64,000 nt of DNA from Alphaproteobacteria bacterium US3C007 (GTDB lineage: Bacteria; Pseudomonadota; Alphaproteobacteria; Rhodobacterales; Rhodobacteraceae), in NCBI GenBank assembly GCA_034423775.1, contig CP139918.1, forward strand, positions 372,001 to 436,000, read 5' to 3'. A model generated the notes under the pieces. It saw only the letters and a list, made by a program, of their open reading frames with translations, was not told the origin of the DNA and searched no databases. A program made the position numbers and the translations under genes. Below are positions 1 to 9,522 of the stretch, piece by piece; position 1 is the first letter of the stretch; each line of letters starts with the position of its first letter.

Positions 1-381
1 AAAGCCTTGTCCGTCATAGTAGTTCACGCCTACAAAATCTAATCCAAGCTCAGTATCACGCTGGAAACTCCAAGTGGTGTTCCGTGACAGCATGTCAATT
101 TCACCCGATTGAAGCGAGGTGAAACGAGTCTTGGTGGTTGTTGGTACAAACTCAACAGCAGTTGAATCACCTAAAACAGCTGCTGCGACGGCGCGGCAAA
201 CATCAACATCGAAACCAGCCCACTCACCGTTAGCGTCAGGACTTGCGAACCCAATCAAACCTGTGGAAACACCACAATTTAACTTTCCGCGTGCTTTCAC
301 GTCATCCGCTGTGCCCGCAAATACGCTGCCAGCAGACATTGCTGCTAGGGTAACTGCGCCTAAAACTAAGGATTTTTTCAT
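1..381 (-). CDS. aapJ: General L-amino acid ABC transporter, periplasmic binding protein (3' end outside window)
   Basis: The reverse strand from the ATG at 381 reads 127 codons to the window edge, so the C-terminal part is missing. The N-terminus is a clear Sec signal peptide (MKKSLVLGAVTLAA, cleavage near SVFAG). Next come a substrate-binding-protein motif (RGKLNCGVSTGLIGFA), the block FDVDVCRAVAAAVLG, and SLQSGEIDMLSRNTTW, characteristic of the AapJ/BztA branch of extracellular solute-binding proteins, family 3. The product should bind L-amino acids in the periplasm and deliver them to an AapQMP-type permease that would lie beyond position 1. An AAGAGGT-like ribosome site sits just upstream of the ATG. 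Confidence 0.88.
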   Translation of the reverse strand, partial: MKKSLVLGAVTLAAMSAGSVFAGTADDVKARGKLNCGVSTGLIGFASPDANGEWAGFDVDVCRAVAAAVLGDSTAVEFVPTTTKTRFTSLQSGEIDMLSRNTTWSFQRDTELGLDFVGVNYYDGQGF

Positions 382-402
382 CTTTACCTCTTTCTGATGA
401 TT

Positions 403-417
403 GTCCCAAACTGGGAC
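403..417 (-). promoter_or_regulatory. Small perfect hairpin in the aapJ leader
   Basis: On the minus strand GTCCCA-gtt-TGGGAC forms a perfect 6-bp stem with a 3-nt loop, 21 nt upstream of the aapJ start codon. It lies just before the ribosome binding site, so it could modulate translation or mRNA stability. There is no U-tract, so it is not a terminator. Function is inferred only from position. Confidence 0.3.
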
Positions 418-581
418 TTCTGATTAGAACGGTATGTCCAACCTCACAAACTAACCTGCGCCAACGGCCCAAGTGATTCCGCAGTGTGGCCAATTTTTTA
501 CGTTATCGTCAAGCAAACTATCACCAAAACCATGATTTGAATTGGCTCAAAGCTCTATCACCCACTGGTGTAACCTATTTT

Positions 582-1289
582 TCAACCACAGCGTGTAAAA
601 AAATCATATGCAGCGAGAAAATCTGACTTTTTCAGCGCGGCATGCGCCGCAGCCTCCTCATCGATTCCCCATTGTTCTTCCTGCCAAATTTCATCAAGCC
701 GGCATAATTCCCACGCTTGTTCAGGCTTAAGATGACCTTCTATAACCGCCAAAGCCGCAACCAAACTGCCGGGAAATGTAACCAGATCATGAAAAGCGGT
801 TAACTGAAACGCTGAAAGACGCTGCATCGGCGCTGCCAAGTTCAAAACGGACTCTGCCGCTTGCGCCAGATAGGTCACCCCCGATGTGCTGTGTAAAATC
901 GCACCATATGTTTGCCCTGCCCACTCTAGCAATGGATCCCAGGCCTCCGCTTGTCGCGCGTTTAGCTCGGCCGGCTGCGCCGCGCGATAGCAGAGTAAAT
1001 CGGTTTCACCATAAGCCGCCAACATGTTCAAAACATCTTGGAATTGGCGCGTCACCTTATCCAAAGCGGCATTGGCGCGGCGGGTATAGGGCATGGTTTC
1101 AGGGCGAACAGTTTCAACCTGCACGCGCCACTCTGCGGCAACCGCCTCAGCCAAAGCCTGCGTGGGCAACGCCAAAAGCGTTTTTGCCGGAGTTTTTACC
1201 AAGCGGCCATCGAGCAAGACCGTATAGCCAAGCTCTTGTTGCGCAATTTCAACTTGCGTCCAGAATCGTTTTTGCTGCCAATCAGCCAT
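582..1289 (-). CDS. ATP12 family F1-ATPase assembly chaperone
   Basis: 235 residues, the usual length for alphaproteobacterial ATP12 proteins. The N-terminal block (KRFWTQVEI followed by YTVLLDGRLVKTPAK) and the later ETDLLCYRA and W-DPLLEW motifs are typical of the family. ATP12 binds the F1 alpha subunit before hexamer assembly, in the cytoplasm here and in the matrix in mitochondria. The start codon lies 3 nt past the stop of the upstream HAD phosphatase gene, so it is the last gene of the degQ-rarA-crcB-rluC-HAD run. The spacer 382-581 separates it from aapJ. Confidence 0.87.
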   Translation of the reverse strand: MADWQQKRFWTQVEIAQQELGYTVLLDGRLVKTPAKTLLALPTQALAEAVAAEWRVQVETVRPETMPYTRRANAALDKVTRQFQDVLNMLAAYGETDLLCYRAAQPAELNARQAEAWDPLLEWAGQTYGAILHSTSGVTYLAQAAESVLNLAAPMQRLSAFQLTAFHDLVTFPGSLVAALAVIEGHLKPEQAWELCRLDEIWQEEQWGIDEEAAAHAALKKSDFLAAYDFFTRCG

Positions 1290-1292
1290 GAC

Positions 1293-1955
1293 CTATGCTT
1301 TCATTATTTGAGAAATGAGGCCCGGCAACTCAGACACCGTATGGGCAATATGCGTACAACCAGAAAGCTGATGCGCCTCGTGATATCCCCATGTCACACC
1401 AATCGTGTGCATACCCGCTGCGCGCGCCATATCTCTATCATAACTGGTATCCCCAATCATCACGGCACGGCGCGCCTCAATTCCGGTCTCCAATAGAGCC
1501 TGATGCAACATGCTCGGATGCGGTTTTGAGGGGTGCTCATCTGCAGTTTGCGTGGTGAGGAAATAAGAGTGCAATCCGCCTGCCTCGAGCAAGGCGTTCA
1601 AGCCACGGCGCGAATTTCCCGTTGCCACCCCCAAAATAAACCGCGGATCCTGGTGAAACTGCCGCAAAAGGGGTAGGATCCCCGCATAAAAGCACGGATC
1701 TGGTTGGTCTGCGCGCTGCCCGGCAAAATACTCTTTAAACGCTTTTTCTGCCAAATCACGTTCCCCATGATCGACCTGCGGCACCAAGCGATAAAACACC
1801 TCTGGCAGCGAAAGCCCGACGCAAGACAAAACATCTTGGCGCGGCGGCATTGGGCGCCTGAGCGTGGAAAAGGCGTGGGCCATCGCACCGATAATATGCG
1901 CTTGGCTATCCACAAGCGTGCCATCGACATCCAAAACAATCAAAAACGGCGCCAA
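1293..1955 (-). CDS. HAD-superfamily hydrolase, phosphoglycolate phosphatase-like
   Basis: 220 residues. HAD motif I is LDVDGTLVDS near residues 8-17, with the nucleophile and acid/base Asp pair. Motif II is a Thr in VATGNSRRG, motif III a Lys in PSKPHPSM, and motif IV is MIGDTSYDRDMA. The alpha-helical cap between motifs I and II (about residues 20-85) puts it in subclass IA, near Gph and pyrophosphatase-like enzymes. The substrate cannot be read from sequence. It sits 3 nt downstream of the pseudouridine synthase gene and is almost certainly co-transcribed with it, an arrangement common in this family of bacteria. Confidence 0.83.
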   Translation of the reverse strand: MAPFLIVLDVDGTLVDSQAHIIGAMAHAFSTLRRPMPPRQDVLSCVGLSLPEVFYRLVPQVDHGERDLAEKAFKEYFAGQRADQPDPCFYAGILPLLRQFHQDPRFILGVATGNSRRGLNALLEAGGLHSYFLTTQTADEHPSKPHPSMLHQALLETGIEARRAVMIGDTSYDRDMARAAGMHTIGVTWGYHEAHQLSGCTHIAHTVSELPGLISQIMKA

Positions 1956-1958
1956 ACC

Positions 1959-3008
1959 CTACCCCACAAAATCTTCAAACGGATCGTCTTCGATATCATG
2001 CGTGTCCCATTGAAACGTATCCCACGTGCGCTGCATATGTTCGCTTAACTCAGCCGTAAAACTGATTGGTTTTTTATGAACAGGGTGTTCAATGCGCAAA
2101 AAGCGCGCGTGCAGATGCAGCTTACGGCTGATATCGCCGCCCAATTGAGCACCCCAGCCATCGCCTAAATTATCCTGGCTAGATCCTCCATATTTTCCAT
2201 CGCCAATAATGGGATGGCCGATTTCCGCCATATGCGCGCGCAATTGATGCGTGCGGCCGGTGATTGGTGCCAAAGCCACCCATGCGCCGCGTTTGGCCAA
2301 AGCACTGAGGACACGATAATCGGTTAAAGCGCGTTTCGCGCCCTCAACAGAAGCCACATCACGTGGATGAACACAGTGCATTTTTTCGCCCGCACCTTTG
2401 GCGCCATGACCCATAGATTTCACCAATCCATATTTGATAGTGCCCGATTTGGGCGCAGGCACCCCGGCCACTGCCGCCCAGTAAATTTTACGCGTCTCAC
2501 GATGTCGAAACGCTTCCGTTAACGCGCTGGCAGCCGCGCGATGACGCGCCAGAACCAAAATGCCCGAGGTATCCTTATCTAAGCGATGCACCAAGCGTGG
2601 CTTCTCATCATGGCCAAAGCGCAACGCATCGGCCAACCCATCCACGTGGCGAGTTTGTTTGCTTCCCCCTTGCGTGGCCAGCCCCGGTGGTTTGTTCAAA
2701 ACGATGATATGATCATCTTTATACAGAACAGCATTTTGTATCATCCGAGCATCTTGCGGGCTCACGCCGCGCGCAACCACGGCCCTTGGCTTCAAATCAC
2801 TATCGGTTAGGGGAGGGATGCGGATCTCTTGGCCGGCCGCGATACGCGTCGAGGCTTTGCAGCGCTTACCATCAACGCGCAGCTCCCCTTTTCGGCACAT
2901 CTGTTCGATGCGTGCTTGCCCCAATTGCGGAAAGCAATGGCGCAACCAGCGATCTAACCTTTGATCAACGCTGTCTTCCTCAACCGTTAGTTTTTGTACT
3001 CCGCTCAT
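1959..3008 (-). CDS. rluC: RluA/RluC-family 23S rRNA pseudouridine synthase
   Basis: 349 residues from the ATG at 3008. An S4-like RNA-binding domain (DQRLDRWLRHCFP, about residues 14-70) precedes a RluA-type catalytic domain. It has the signature LVHRLDKDTSGILVLAR with the catalytic Asp, and later ITGRTHQLRAHMAEIGHPIIGDGKYGG. The product should isomerise specific uridines of 23S rRNA, as RluC does at positions equivalent to E. coli 955, 2504 and 2580; the exact sites are inferred. The ATG overlaps the crcB stop codon (ATGA), which supports this start over an upstream in-frame one at 3077 and implies translational coupling. Confidence 0.88.
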   Translation of the reverse strand: MSGVQKLTVEEDSVDQRLDRWLRHCFPQLGQARIEQMCRKGELRVDGKRCKASTRIAAGQEIRIPPLTDSDLKPRAVVARGVSPQDARMIQNAVLYKDDHIIVLNKPPGLATQGGSKQTRHVDGLADALRFGHDEKPRLVHRLDKDTSGILVLARHRAAASALTEAFRHRETRKIYWAAVAGVPAPKSGTIKYGLVKSMGHGAKGAGEKMHCVHPRDVASVEGAKRALTDYRVLSALAKRGAWVALAPITGRTHQLRAHMAEIGHPIIGDGKYGGSSQDNLGDGWGAQLGGDISRKLHLHARFLRIEHPVHKKPISFTAELSEHMQRTWDTFQWDTHDIEDDPFEDFVG

Positions 3009-3370
3009 GCCGATACCGCTCGCATTGCTATAAACCCAAGAAAAACTGCCGCCAAAGCGCCTAGAACGCTGCCACATAGATAGGCAAGCGCAAATCCGAA
3101 CCGCCCCATATCCAAAAGCTTCAGCAAATCCAACGAAAACGCGGAAAACGTGGTGAAGCCTCCAAAAATGCCCGCCATCAAAAACAGGGGTGCGATCTCA
3201 CTCAACCGACCGGCGAAATAGGAAAAGGCCAGCCCCATCAAGAACGATCCGATCACGTTTACGCTCAGCGTGCCATAGGGAAACGCCACCATCTGCACCA
3301 AACAAAAACGCAAAAGCGCGCCAATGCCGCCGCCACAAGCCACAAGAAGATAAACCATAGCCGTGCTCAT
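3005..3370 (-). CDS. crcB: CrcB/FluC fluoride ion channel
   Basis: 121 residues from the ATG at 3370; an in-frame TTG at 3394 is an alternative. There are four hydrophobic segments. The family blocks GGGIGALLRF, TLSVNVIGSFLMG (with the pore-lining Asn) and GFTTFSAFSLD (the Phe-box and Na+-site region) are present. The protein forms dual-topology dimers that export fluoride. It lies between rarA and the rluC-type gene: 36 nt after the rarA stop and overlapping the next start by 4 nt. No fluoride riboswitch was recognised upstream. Confidence 0.9.
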   Translation of the reverse strand: MSTAMVYLLVACGGGIGALLRFCLVQMVAFPYGTLSVNVIGSFLMGLAFSYFAGRLSEIAPLFLMAGIFGGFTTFSAFSLDLLKLLDMGRFGFALAYLCGSVLGALAAVFLGFIAMRAVSA

Positions 3371-3406
3371 CCGCTCTGCTCGCGCCAATGTCAAGCCAAA
3401 GCCGGA

Positions 3407-4717
3407 TCACCGATCATCACGCCGACGCGCTCTTAATTTATCAAAATAAGCAATACGCTTTATCAGATCGCGTTCAAACCCCCGCTCAACCGGTTCATAA
3501 AACCGCAGCCGTCCAAATCCTTCTGGAAAATAATCCTGCCCAGAGAACCCATCAGGAGCGTCATGATCATAAGCATACTCGGCGCCATAGCCTTGATCTT
3601 TCATCAACCCCGTCGGGGCGTTCAAAATATGCTTTGGAGGGGGCAGCGATCCGCCGCGCGAGGCGGCGCGGCGGGCGGCTTTATAAGCGCTATAAATCGC
3701 GTTCGATTTAGGCGCCAACGCCAGATAAGCCACCGCTTGCGCAAGCGCCAGCTCACCTTCCGGGCTGCCCAATCGCTCGTAACTTTGCCAGGCCTCAAGG
3801 CAGATCCGTTGCGCATCCGGATCTGCCAAACCAATATCTTCGATCGCCATTCGCAATATGCGCCGCCCCAGATAACGTGGGTCCTCGCCCCCCTCGAGCA
3901 TGCGTGCCAGCCAATATAACGCCGCATCCAGATCAGAGCCGCGCACGGATTTGTGCAAAGCCGAAATCAAATTATAATGGCCATCGCCCGATTTATCATA
4001 TTGCGAAGCGCGGCGGCTAAGACGCTTTGCCAAACCTTCTGCGCTGACCTGCGCCGCATCCGGCCATGACAACGTTTGTTCGACCAAGTTTAACAACATC
4101 CGGCCATCCCCATCGGCCATCGTAATCAACAACTCTTTCGCCTCAAAGGTTAAAGGCAAGTCACGGTTCAAAACCGCCTCAGCCCGCACCATCAATTGCA
4201 TCAGATCAGAATCCGCCAAGCGCGTCAGCACCAACACTTGCGCGCGCGATAAAAGCGCTGCGTTCAGCTCAAACGACGGGTTCTCGGTACTGGCCCCCAC
4301 CAATAAAATTGAGCCATCTTCAATATAGGGTAAAAACCCATCTTGCTGCGCGCGGTTAAACCGATGGATCTCATCCACAAATAATAAAGTTCCGCGACCA
4401 TTTTTATGCCGCAAACGCGCCGCTTCAAAACATTTTTTCAAATCTGCAACGCCCGAAAAAATCGCGCTGATTTGTTCAAAGAAAAGATCCGTATGATCGG
4501 CCAACAACCGGGCTAATGTGGTTTTTCCCACGCCAGGCGGCCCCCAGAAAATTAACGACGTCAACTGTCCGGAGGCAAGCATCGCCCCCAAGGGTGCATC
4601 CGGCGCCAATAACTGCGCCTGCCCAATCACCTCATCAACGGTTTTTGGGCGTAATCGCTCAGCCAAAGGAACCGGCCCCTGCGCCGCATCTGCATCGCTG
4701 GAAAAAAGGTCGCTCAT
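3407..4717 (-). CDS. rarA: Replication-associated recombination protein A (MgsA/RarA AAA+ ATPase)
   Basis: 436 residues, the normal length. Walker A is GPPGVGKTTLA (about residue 60) and Walker B is LLFVDEIHRFN, followed by sensor 1 (VGASTENPSFELN). The C-terminal tetramerisation region contains SAFHKS-like LISALHKSVRGSD and PKSNAIYSAYKAA. The family acts at stalled replication forks and binds SSB. Its start overlaps the degQ stop by 4 nt, so the two are coupled. Confidence 0.94.
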   Translation of the reverse strand: MSDLFSSDADAAQGPVPLAERLRPKTVDEVIGQAQLLAPDAPLGAMLASGQLTSLIFWGPPGVGKTTLARLLADHTDLFFEQISAIFSGVADLKKCFEAARLRHKNGRGTLLFVDEIHRFNRAQQDGFLPYIEDGSILLVGASTENPSFELNAALLSRAQVLVLTRLADSDLMQLMVRAEAVLNRDLPLTFEAKELLITMADGDGRMLLNLVEQTLSWPDAAQVSAEGLAKRLSRRASQYDKSGDGHYNLISALHKSVRGSDLDAALYWLARMLEGGEDPRYLGRRILRMAIEDIGLADPDAQRICLEAWQSYERLGSPEGELALAQAVAYLALAPKSNAIYSAYKAARRAASRGGSLPPPKHILNAPTGLMKDQGYGAEYAYDHDAPDGFSGQDYFPEGFGRLRFYEPVERGFERDLIKRIAYFDKLRARRRDDR

Positions 4718-6102
4718 AACCGAAACCGCAACGCCAAGCGCCGCGCTCCGCGCAGAACAGCGATTTCACCCCGGCCATTGGTCGCTCTTAATCTTCGGTC
4801 AATATCTTGAAGCTGTTCCAGCGGCTCTCCGTTCACCGCAAGGATCACATCACCAACCCGCAATCCAATCCGCGCGCCCAATGGCCCAGTGTCTAAAATA
4901 ACAAAGCCAAAGCTGGTCCAGCTTAATTTATAACGCTCTTGAATAGCAGGATTTATCGTGCTGATTCTAAGCCCTGACAAAATACTGTTTCCAGACAACA
5001 CAGTTTCAATCGCTGGCGGGATATTTGGCGCGGCGGATAATTCAACCGTGATCACACGGGCACGACCGTCGCGTAGGCGCGTTATTTCAGCAAATGCGCC
5101 CAAGCCTGTTACGGACAATCGATAAAGCATCTCTTCTGGTGTGGTCACTGCAGCACCATTCACACCCTTGACAATATCACCAATCTGAAACCCGGCTGCG
5201 CGAAATGGGCTTTGCGGATGTAACTCGGTCAGTAAAATACCTTCATAGGGGCGCAAGCCAAGCGTATCGCTGATATCTGAGGTGAGTGTTTGGGCCTTTA
5301 ATCCCGCCCAAGGCCGCTGAAACGATGACGCGCCAGCTCGTGCTTGCGCCACAAATTGTTCAACCAAACTGGCCGGGATTGCAAAGCCGATACCGTTTGA
5401 ACCACCTGAGCGCGTTAGTATCGAGGTGTTAATGCCGATGAGACGCCCCTGCATATCAACCAAGGCTCCACCAGAGTTTCCTGGATTAATGGGCGCATCT
5501 GTTTGAATAAAATAACCGCGCTGATTGCCAATGGCTGCGCCCGAGCGTGCCAATCCAGAAATAATCCCACTGCTGACTGTTTGGCCCACGCCGAACGGAT
5601 TTCCAATCGCCAGCGCCAATTCACCAACCTCAACCGTTTCACTTTCTCGCAGCGTCAAAAACGGCAAAACTGGCGCTGCAAGCAATTGCAAAACGGCCAA
5701 ATCCGCGCCTTCGTCGCTTAACAAAACCTGCGCCTGATATTCACGCCGGTCCTGCAAAACCACGCGGATTGAAGTTGCTTGGGCCACAACGTGATAATTC
5801 GATACGATCAAACCATCGCTCGACACCAACACACCAGATCCCAAGGAGTTTTCAATTCGAGGCCGCTGCGCACCAAAGTTTTGAAAAAAATTGCCAAAAA
5901 AGGGATCATCTGCAAACGGGCTGTGCGCGCGCCTATCCACCTGACGCTGCGCATAAATATTCACCACAGCCGGCGCGGCAGATTTCACCAATGGCACAAA
6001 GCTAAAGGTCATGTCTGCACGCGATTGAGGCACCCTGTCACCCGCAGTCAGGGGCAGCGCAACCCCGATCGCAAAGAGCCAAAGTAAAATCGCAAAACGC
6101 AT
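4714..6102 (-). CDS. degQ: DegQ/DegP-family periplasmic serine endoprotease
   Basis: 462 residues from the ATG at 6102, which has an AAAGG ribosome site and leads directly into a signal peptide (MRFAILLWLFAIGVALPLTAG). The catalytic triad is visible: His in SNYHVVA, Asp in GADLAVLQL, Ser in INPGNSGGAL. Two PDZ domains follow, including GILLTELHPQSPFRAAGFQIGD and a second ending near the C-terminus (LRVGDVILAVNG). It degrades or refolds damaged envelope proteins. A longer in-frame start at 6207 would run through the rplQ terminator and is rejected. Confidence 0.92.
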   Translation of the reverse strand: MRFAILLWLFAIGVALPLTAGDRVPQSRADMTFSFVPLVKSAAPAVVNIYAQRQVDRRAHSPFADDPFFGNFFQNFGAQRPRIENSLGSGVLVSSDGLIVSNYHVVAQATSIRVVLQDRREYQAQVLLSDEGADLAVLQLLAAPVLPFLTLRESETVEVGELALAIGNPFGVGQTVSSGIISGLARSGAAIGNQRGYFIQTDAPINPGNSGGALVDMQGRLIGINTSILTRSGGSNGIGFAIPASLVEQFVAQARAGASSFQRPWAGLKAQTLTSDISDTLGLRPYEGILLTELHPQSPFRAAGFQIGDIVKGVNGAAVTTPEEMLYRLSVTGLGAFAEITRLRDGRARVITVELSAAPNIPPAIETVLSGNSILSGLRISTINPAIQERYKLSWTSFGFVILDTGPLGARIGLRVGDVILAVNGEPLEQLQDIDRRLRATNGRGEIAVLRGARRLALRFRL

Positions 6103-6179
6103 TTTTGAACCTTTTAAACAGCCGGCCCTGAAGATATGCGCAAGCGCCAAGGAATTTACAAGATATCTTCTGAAAAACA

Positions 6180-6207
6180 AAAACCCCCGGCCAATAGACG
6201 GGGGCAA
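6180..6207 (-). terminator. Rho-independent terminator after rplQ
   Basis: Minus strand: CCCCCG stem, 9-nt loop, CGGGGG, then TTTTTG and further T residues (arms 6199-6204 and 6184-6189). It lies 25 nt past the rplQ stop and ends the alpha operon before degQ. Confidence 0.85.
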
Positions 6208-6231
6208 TTCATGTTCTCAATCGCGCGACGT

Positions 6232-6651
6232 TTAGTCCTGAGCGGCTTCCTCGGCGGCACCGCGGGCTTTGTCCGCCGCGCCTTTTGCATCGACATCACG
6301 ATCTACAAATTCGATAATTGCCATTGGGGCCATATCGCCATAGCGAAAGCCAGCTTTCATAATCCGAACATAGCCGCCTTGGCGCTCTTTGTAGCGCGGG
6401 CCTAAAATATCAAAAAGCTTGGTGACATATTGGTCTTCTTTCAATTGCGCGGCAGCTTGACGGCGCGCGTGCAGATCACCCCGTTTGCCCAATGTGATCA
6501 ATTTTTCAACGATCGGACGCAGTTCTTTAGCTTTTGGAACCGTGGTTTTGATCTGCTCATGTTCAATAAGCGATCCTGCCATATTCGCCCAAAGCGCTTT
6601 ACGGTGTTCGTGAGTCCGGTTTAACCGGCGGTAACCTTTTGCATGACGCAT
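6232..6651 (-). CDS. rplQ: 50S ribosomal protein L17
   Basis: 139 residues, starting [13 protein letters not shown], the invariant L17 N-terminus. The conserved [18 protein letters not shown] and [11 protein letters not shown] blocks follow. The C-terminus carries an alanine- and acid-rich extension (residues ~122-139) common in alphaproteobacteria. L17 lies near the peptide exit tunnel. It is the last gene of the supercluster; a strong terminator follows at 6180-6207, and a stem-loop lies in the spacer after rpoA. Confidence 0.97.
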   Translation of the reverse strand: MRHAKGYRRLNRTHEHRKALWANMAGSLIEHEQIKTTVPKAKELRPIVEKLITLGKRGDLHARRQAAAQLKEDQYVTKLFDILGPRYKERQGGYVRIMKAGFRYGDMAPMAIIEFVDRDVDAKGAADKARGAAEEAAQD

Positions 6652-6750
6652 GTTTCATCTCCTATATTTTTGCTTTGTCTGGCAGCCGATGCGTGTCAGC
6701 CACTCTCCTTGGGGCAGATGCCCTATTTTCCCCGCACAAAGCGGGCATTT

Positions 6751-6778
6751 AAAAGGGCGGGCGCGACACCCGCCCTAT
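6751..6778 (-). terminator. Terminator-like hairpin between rpoA and rplQ
   Basis: Minus strand: AGGGCGGG, 7-nt loop, CCCGCCCT, then TTTTAAAT, only 4 nt after the rpoA stop. The short T-tract suggests partial termination or attenuation that sets the rplQ:rpoA ratio. A weaker inverted repeat (CCCGC/GCGGG) follows at about 6731-6746. Confidence 0.55.
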
Positions 6779-6780
6779 TC

Positions 6781-7797
6781 TTAAAAATTATCTTCGAATT
6801 TCTTTGCCAGATCTTCGATATTATCCGGTGGCCAATCTTCGACATCCATCCCAAGATGCAAGCCCATACCAGACAGCACTTCTTTGATCTCGTTCAGCGA
6901 TTTGCGGCCGAAATTAGGCGTCCGCAACATCTCGGCTTCCGTCTTCTGGATCAGATCACCGATGTAAACGATGTTATCATTTTTCAAGCAATTTGCCGAG
7001 CGCACCGACAATTCAAGCTCATCCACTTTCTTCAACAGCAGCGGGTTAAACTCGAGACTGTCTTCATCTTCATTGCGACCTGCGGATTCTGGTTCATCAA
7101 AATTCACAAAGATCGACAATTGATCCTGCATAATACGCGCAGCATAGGCCACCGCATCATCCGGCGTCAAAGAGCCATCTGTTTCAACTTTTAAGGTCAA
7201 TTTATCATAATCAAGCACTTGGCCCTCACGGGTTGGCTGCACATCATATGATACTTTTTTGATCGGCGAATAAATCGCATCGATAGGGATAAGGCCGATC
7301 GGTGCATCTTCCATTTTATTTTTATCGGCAGAGACATAGCCTTTGCCGGTGTTCACCGTCAGCTCCATAAACAAGTCTGCCCCATCATCTAAATGACAGA
7401 TCACATGCGACTTGTTCAAGATTTCGATACCTGCGCTGTCAGAAATATCGGCAGCGGTGACTACACCGGGGCCTTTTGCACTGATCGACAGGCGCTTGGG
7501 CCCTTCAACTTCCATCTTCAAGGCCACGCCTTTGAGGTTCAACACGATATCGGTTACGTCTTCGCGCACACCGGCAACCGAAGAAAACTCATGCAGCACG
7601 TTATCGATTTGTACGCTTGAAATCGCAGCACCTTGCAGCGAGCTCATCAAAACACGGCGCAACGCGTTGCCCAATGTCAATCCAAAACCGCGTTCCAATG
7701 GTTCTGCAACCACTGTGGCCACGCGCGCCGGATCGTTTCCTGGTTTAATCTCTAATTGTGCGGGTTTGATTAATTCAGCCCAATTTTTATGGATCAT
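6781..7797 (-). CDS. rpoA: DNA-directed RNA polymerase subunit alpha
   Basis: 338 residues from the ATG at 7797, which begins [12 protein letters not shown] as in other alphaproteobacteria and has a GGAGGG ribosome site 3 nt upstream. The N-terminal dimerisation domain ([15 protein letters not shown], about residues 42-56) assembles beta and beta'. A linker leads to the C-terminal domain (about residues 255-325, with [13 protein letters not shown]), which contacts UP elements and activators. It sits between rpsK and rplQ, each separated from it by a spacer carrying a hairpin. Confidence 0.98.
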   Translation of the reverse strand: MIHKNWAELIKPAQLEIKPGNDPARVATVVAEPLERGFGLTLGNALRRVLMSSLQGAAISSVQIDNVLHEFSSVAGVREDVTDIVLNLKGVALKMEVEGPKRLSISAKGPGVVTAADISDSAGIEILNKSHVICHLDDGADLFMELTVNTGKGYVSADKNKMEDAPIGLIPIDAIYSPIKKVSYDVQPTREGQVLDYDKLTLKVETDGSLTPDDAVAYAARIMQDQLSIFVNFDEPESAGRNEDEDSLEFNPLLLKKVDELELSVRSANCLKNDNIVYIGDLIQKTEAEMLRTPNFGRKSLNEIKEVLSGMGLHLGMDVEDWPPDNIEDLAKKFEDNF

Positions 7798-7865
7798 GCG
7801 TCCCTCCATTCTTGCAACTGCCCCATGACCAAATAGCCAGTCGCGCCCGAGGTTAAAATCACGAA

Positions 7866-7893
7866 GAGAGGGCTGCCTGCGGGCACCCCTCTT
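7866..7893 (-). promoter_or_regulatory. Stem-loop between rpsK and rpoA
   Basis: Minus strand: AGAGGG-TGCC-cgca-GGCA-CCCTCT, an imperfect 10-bp stem centred in the rpsK-rpoA spacer with no following U-tract. It is probably an RNA processing, stability or regulatory structure; function is inferred. Confidence 0.45.
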
Positions 7894-7910
7894 TCAAACG
7901 TAGCGCGGGT

Positions 7911-8303
7911 TTATACCCGGCGGCGCTTTGGTGGGCGACAGCCGTTATGGGCCATCGGTGTCACATCGCGAATGGATGTGATGTTAAACCCAACGGCGGC
8001 CAAAGCACGCAACGCGCTTTCTCTGCCAGAGCCGGGCCCTTGCACTTCGACCTCAAGCGTTTTCACGCCATGATCCTGTGCTTTGCGCCCTGCATCTTCA
8101 GCGGCCATCTGCGCTGCATATGGTGTTGACTTGCGCGAACCTTTAAAGCCCATCGTACCAGCCGAAGACCACGCGATCGCGTTGCCTTGCACGTCAGAAA
8201 TGAGGATTTTAGTATTGTTAAATGAAGAGTTCACATGCGCAACACCGGCTGCGATATTCTTGGAAACCTTCTTCTTGCCTGCACGGCGAGTATCTCGTGC
8301 CAT
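7911..8303 (-). CDS. rpsK: 30S ribosomal protein S11
   Basis: 130 residues. The family blocks [40 protein letters not shown] and the basic C-terminus [11 protein letters not shown] are intact. S11 binds the platform of the small subunit near the mRNA exit. The gene follows rpsM with a 15-nt gap and precedes rpoA, the usual alpha-operon order. Confidence 0.98.
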   Translation of the reverse strand: MARDTRRAGKKKVSKNIAAGVAHVNSSFNNTKILISDVQGNAIAWSSAGTMGFKGSRKSTPYAAQMAAEDAGRKAQDHGVKTLEVEVQGPGSGRESALRALAAVGFNITSIRDVTPMAHNGCRPPKRRRV

Positions 8304-8318
8304 AATCTGTGCCCTTTC

Positions 8319-8687
8319 CTATTTCTTCTTGCCAGCGATGGCTTTGGCAGGGCCCTTCCGGGTGCGTGCATTGGTATGCGTACGCTGTCCACGAACCGGC
8401 AGGTTACGACGATGGCGTAGGCCACGATAACAACCAAGATCCATCAAACGTTTGATGTTCATCTGTGTTTCGCGGCGCAGATCGCCTTCAACCGAATAAT
8501 TGGCGTCAATATGCTCGCGCACTGACAGTACTTCGGAATCGCTTAATTCATTTACGCGACGCGTTTCATCAATCTTGACGGCTTCGCAAATGGCTTTGGC
8601 CGAAGATAGGCCAATTCCGGTGATATAGGTAAGGGCGACTGGAACCCGCTTATGCGTCGGGATGTTTACGCCGGCGATACGTGCCAC
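8319..8687 (-). CDS. rpsM: 30S ribosomal protein S13
   Basis: 122 residues starting from a GTG at 8687 (product [16 protein letters not shown]), with AAGGAAAT as ribosome site. An upstream in-frame start at 8792 would add 35 residues unlike any S13 and is rejected. The helix-two-turns-helix block [16 protein letters not shown] and the C-terminal [23 protein letters not shown] tail are standard. S13 contacts the head and the A- and P-site tRNAs. It is the first gene of the alpha operon. Confidence 0.96.
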   Translation of the reverse strand: MARIAGVNIPTHKRVPVALTYITGIGLSSAKAICEAVKIDETRRVNELSDSEVLSVREHIDANYSVEGDLRRETQMNIKRLMDLGCYRGLRHRRNLPVRGQRTHTNARTRKGPAKAIAGKKK

Positions 8688-8837
8688 GTTATATTTCCTT
8701 TTCGTTGCGGTTCCGTAATCCCGGAACCTTTTTTCACAACGTCCGATCACCCACCTTGGCCGGGATCGAAGCTGTCTCAGGTAATCTTGCACATAGAAAC
8801 GTTTATCTGCAAAACTCGTTCAGTTCAGAAGTATCAG

Positions 8838-8866
8838 CCATTAAGAGGATTCAAAGACCCCGTCAA
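8838..8866 (-). promoter_or_regulatory. Candidate sigma-70 promoter for rpsM-rpsK-rpoA-rplQ
   Basis: Minus strand: TTGACG, 17-bp spacer, TAATGG, in the adk-rpsM spacer about 150 nt upstream of the rpsM start. The -35 is near consensus and the -10 is weak. Confidence 0.4.
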
Positions 8867-8880
8867 GCCCAAACCTTTGA

Positions 8881-9522
8881 TCAATTCAAGATGTTGGCGA
8901 TTTCAGATTGCACCTTATCAATGCTGGCAAGACCATCCACCGATACAAGCTTATCATGGGCAAAATAATATCCAAGAAGAGGCGATGTCTTCTTGTAATA
9001 TTCCATCAAACGTTGACGCAGGCTTTCCGCGTTATCATCCGCGCGGCGGCTAAACTCGGTGCCGCCACAATTGACACATTTTCCATCGGCAGGCTGAGGT
9101 TTGGTGATGTCGTGATACACTTCACCGCAGGACGCGCATGTGGAGCGCCCCGTGATACGCGCCACAAGAGCCGCATCATCCACTTTCATCTCGATAACCG
9201 ATGCTAATGATTGGCCACATTCTTTCAATAGGACATCCAGCGCCACCGCCTGCCCCAACGTCCGGGGAAATCCGTCAAAAATAAAACCGCCGGCATTTGC
9301 CTCTGACAGTTTTTCACGGATCAAACCGATCACAATGTCATCCGTGACCAAATCCCCGCGCGCCATCACCTCTGCCACTTTTAGGCCCATCTCGCTGCCA
9401 CTGCTTTTGGCATCGCGCAACATATCACCAGTCGACAGCTGTACCATGTCACGGGTGTCAACGAGATGTCGCGCCTGCGTTCCTTTTCCGGCGCCGGGCG
9501 GGCCTAACAGAATAATATTCAT
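8881..9522 (-). CDS. adk: Adenylate kinase (zinc-binding LID type)
   Basis: 213 residues. The P-loop [10 protein letters not shown] is at residues 7-16, the NMP-binding block STGDMLRDA follows, and FIFDGFPRT is the core motif. The LID carries four cysteines (CASC and CVNC), the structural zinc-type LID rather than the hydrogen-bonded form of E. coli. It interconverts ATP+AMP and 2 ADP. It overlaps the secY stop by 4 nt, as in many spc operons, and precedes rpsM. Confidence 0.97.
   Translation of the reverse strand: MNIILLGPPGAGKGTQARHLVDTRDMVQLSTGDMLRDAKSSGSEMGLKVAEVMARGDLVTDDIVIGLIREKLSEANAGGFIFDGFPRTLGQAVALDVLLKECGQSLASVIEMKVDDAALVARITGRSTCASCGEVYHDITKPQPADGKCVNCGGTEFSRRADDNAESLRQRLMEYYKKTSPLLGYYFAHDKLVSVDGLASIDKVQSEIANILN

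Noticed and set aside
119..397. Plus-strand open frame opposite the amino-acid binding protein gene
   Set aside because: It is a shadow of the aapJ reading frame; the minus strand has a signal peptide, family motifs and a ribosome site.
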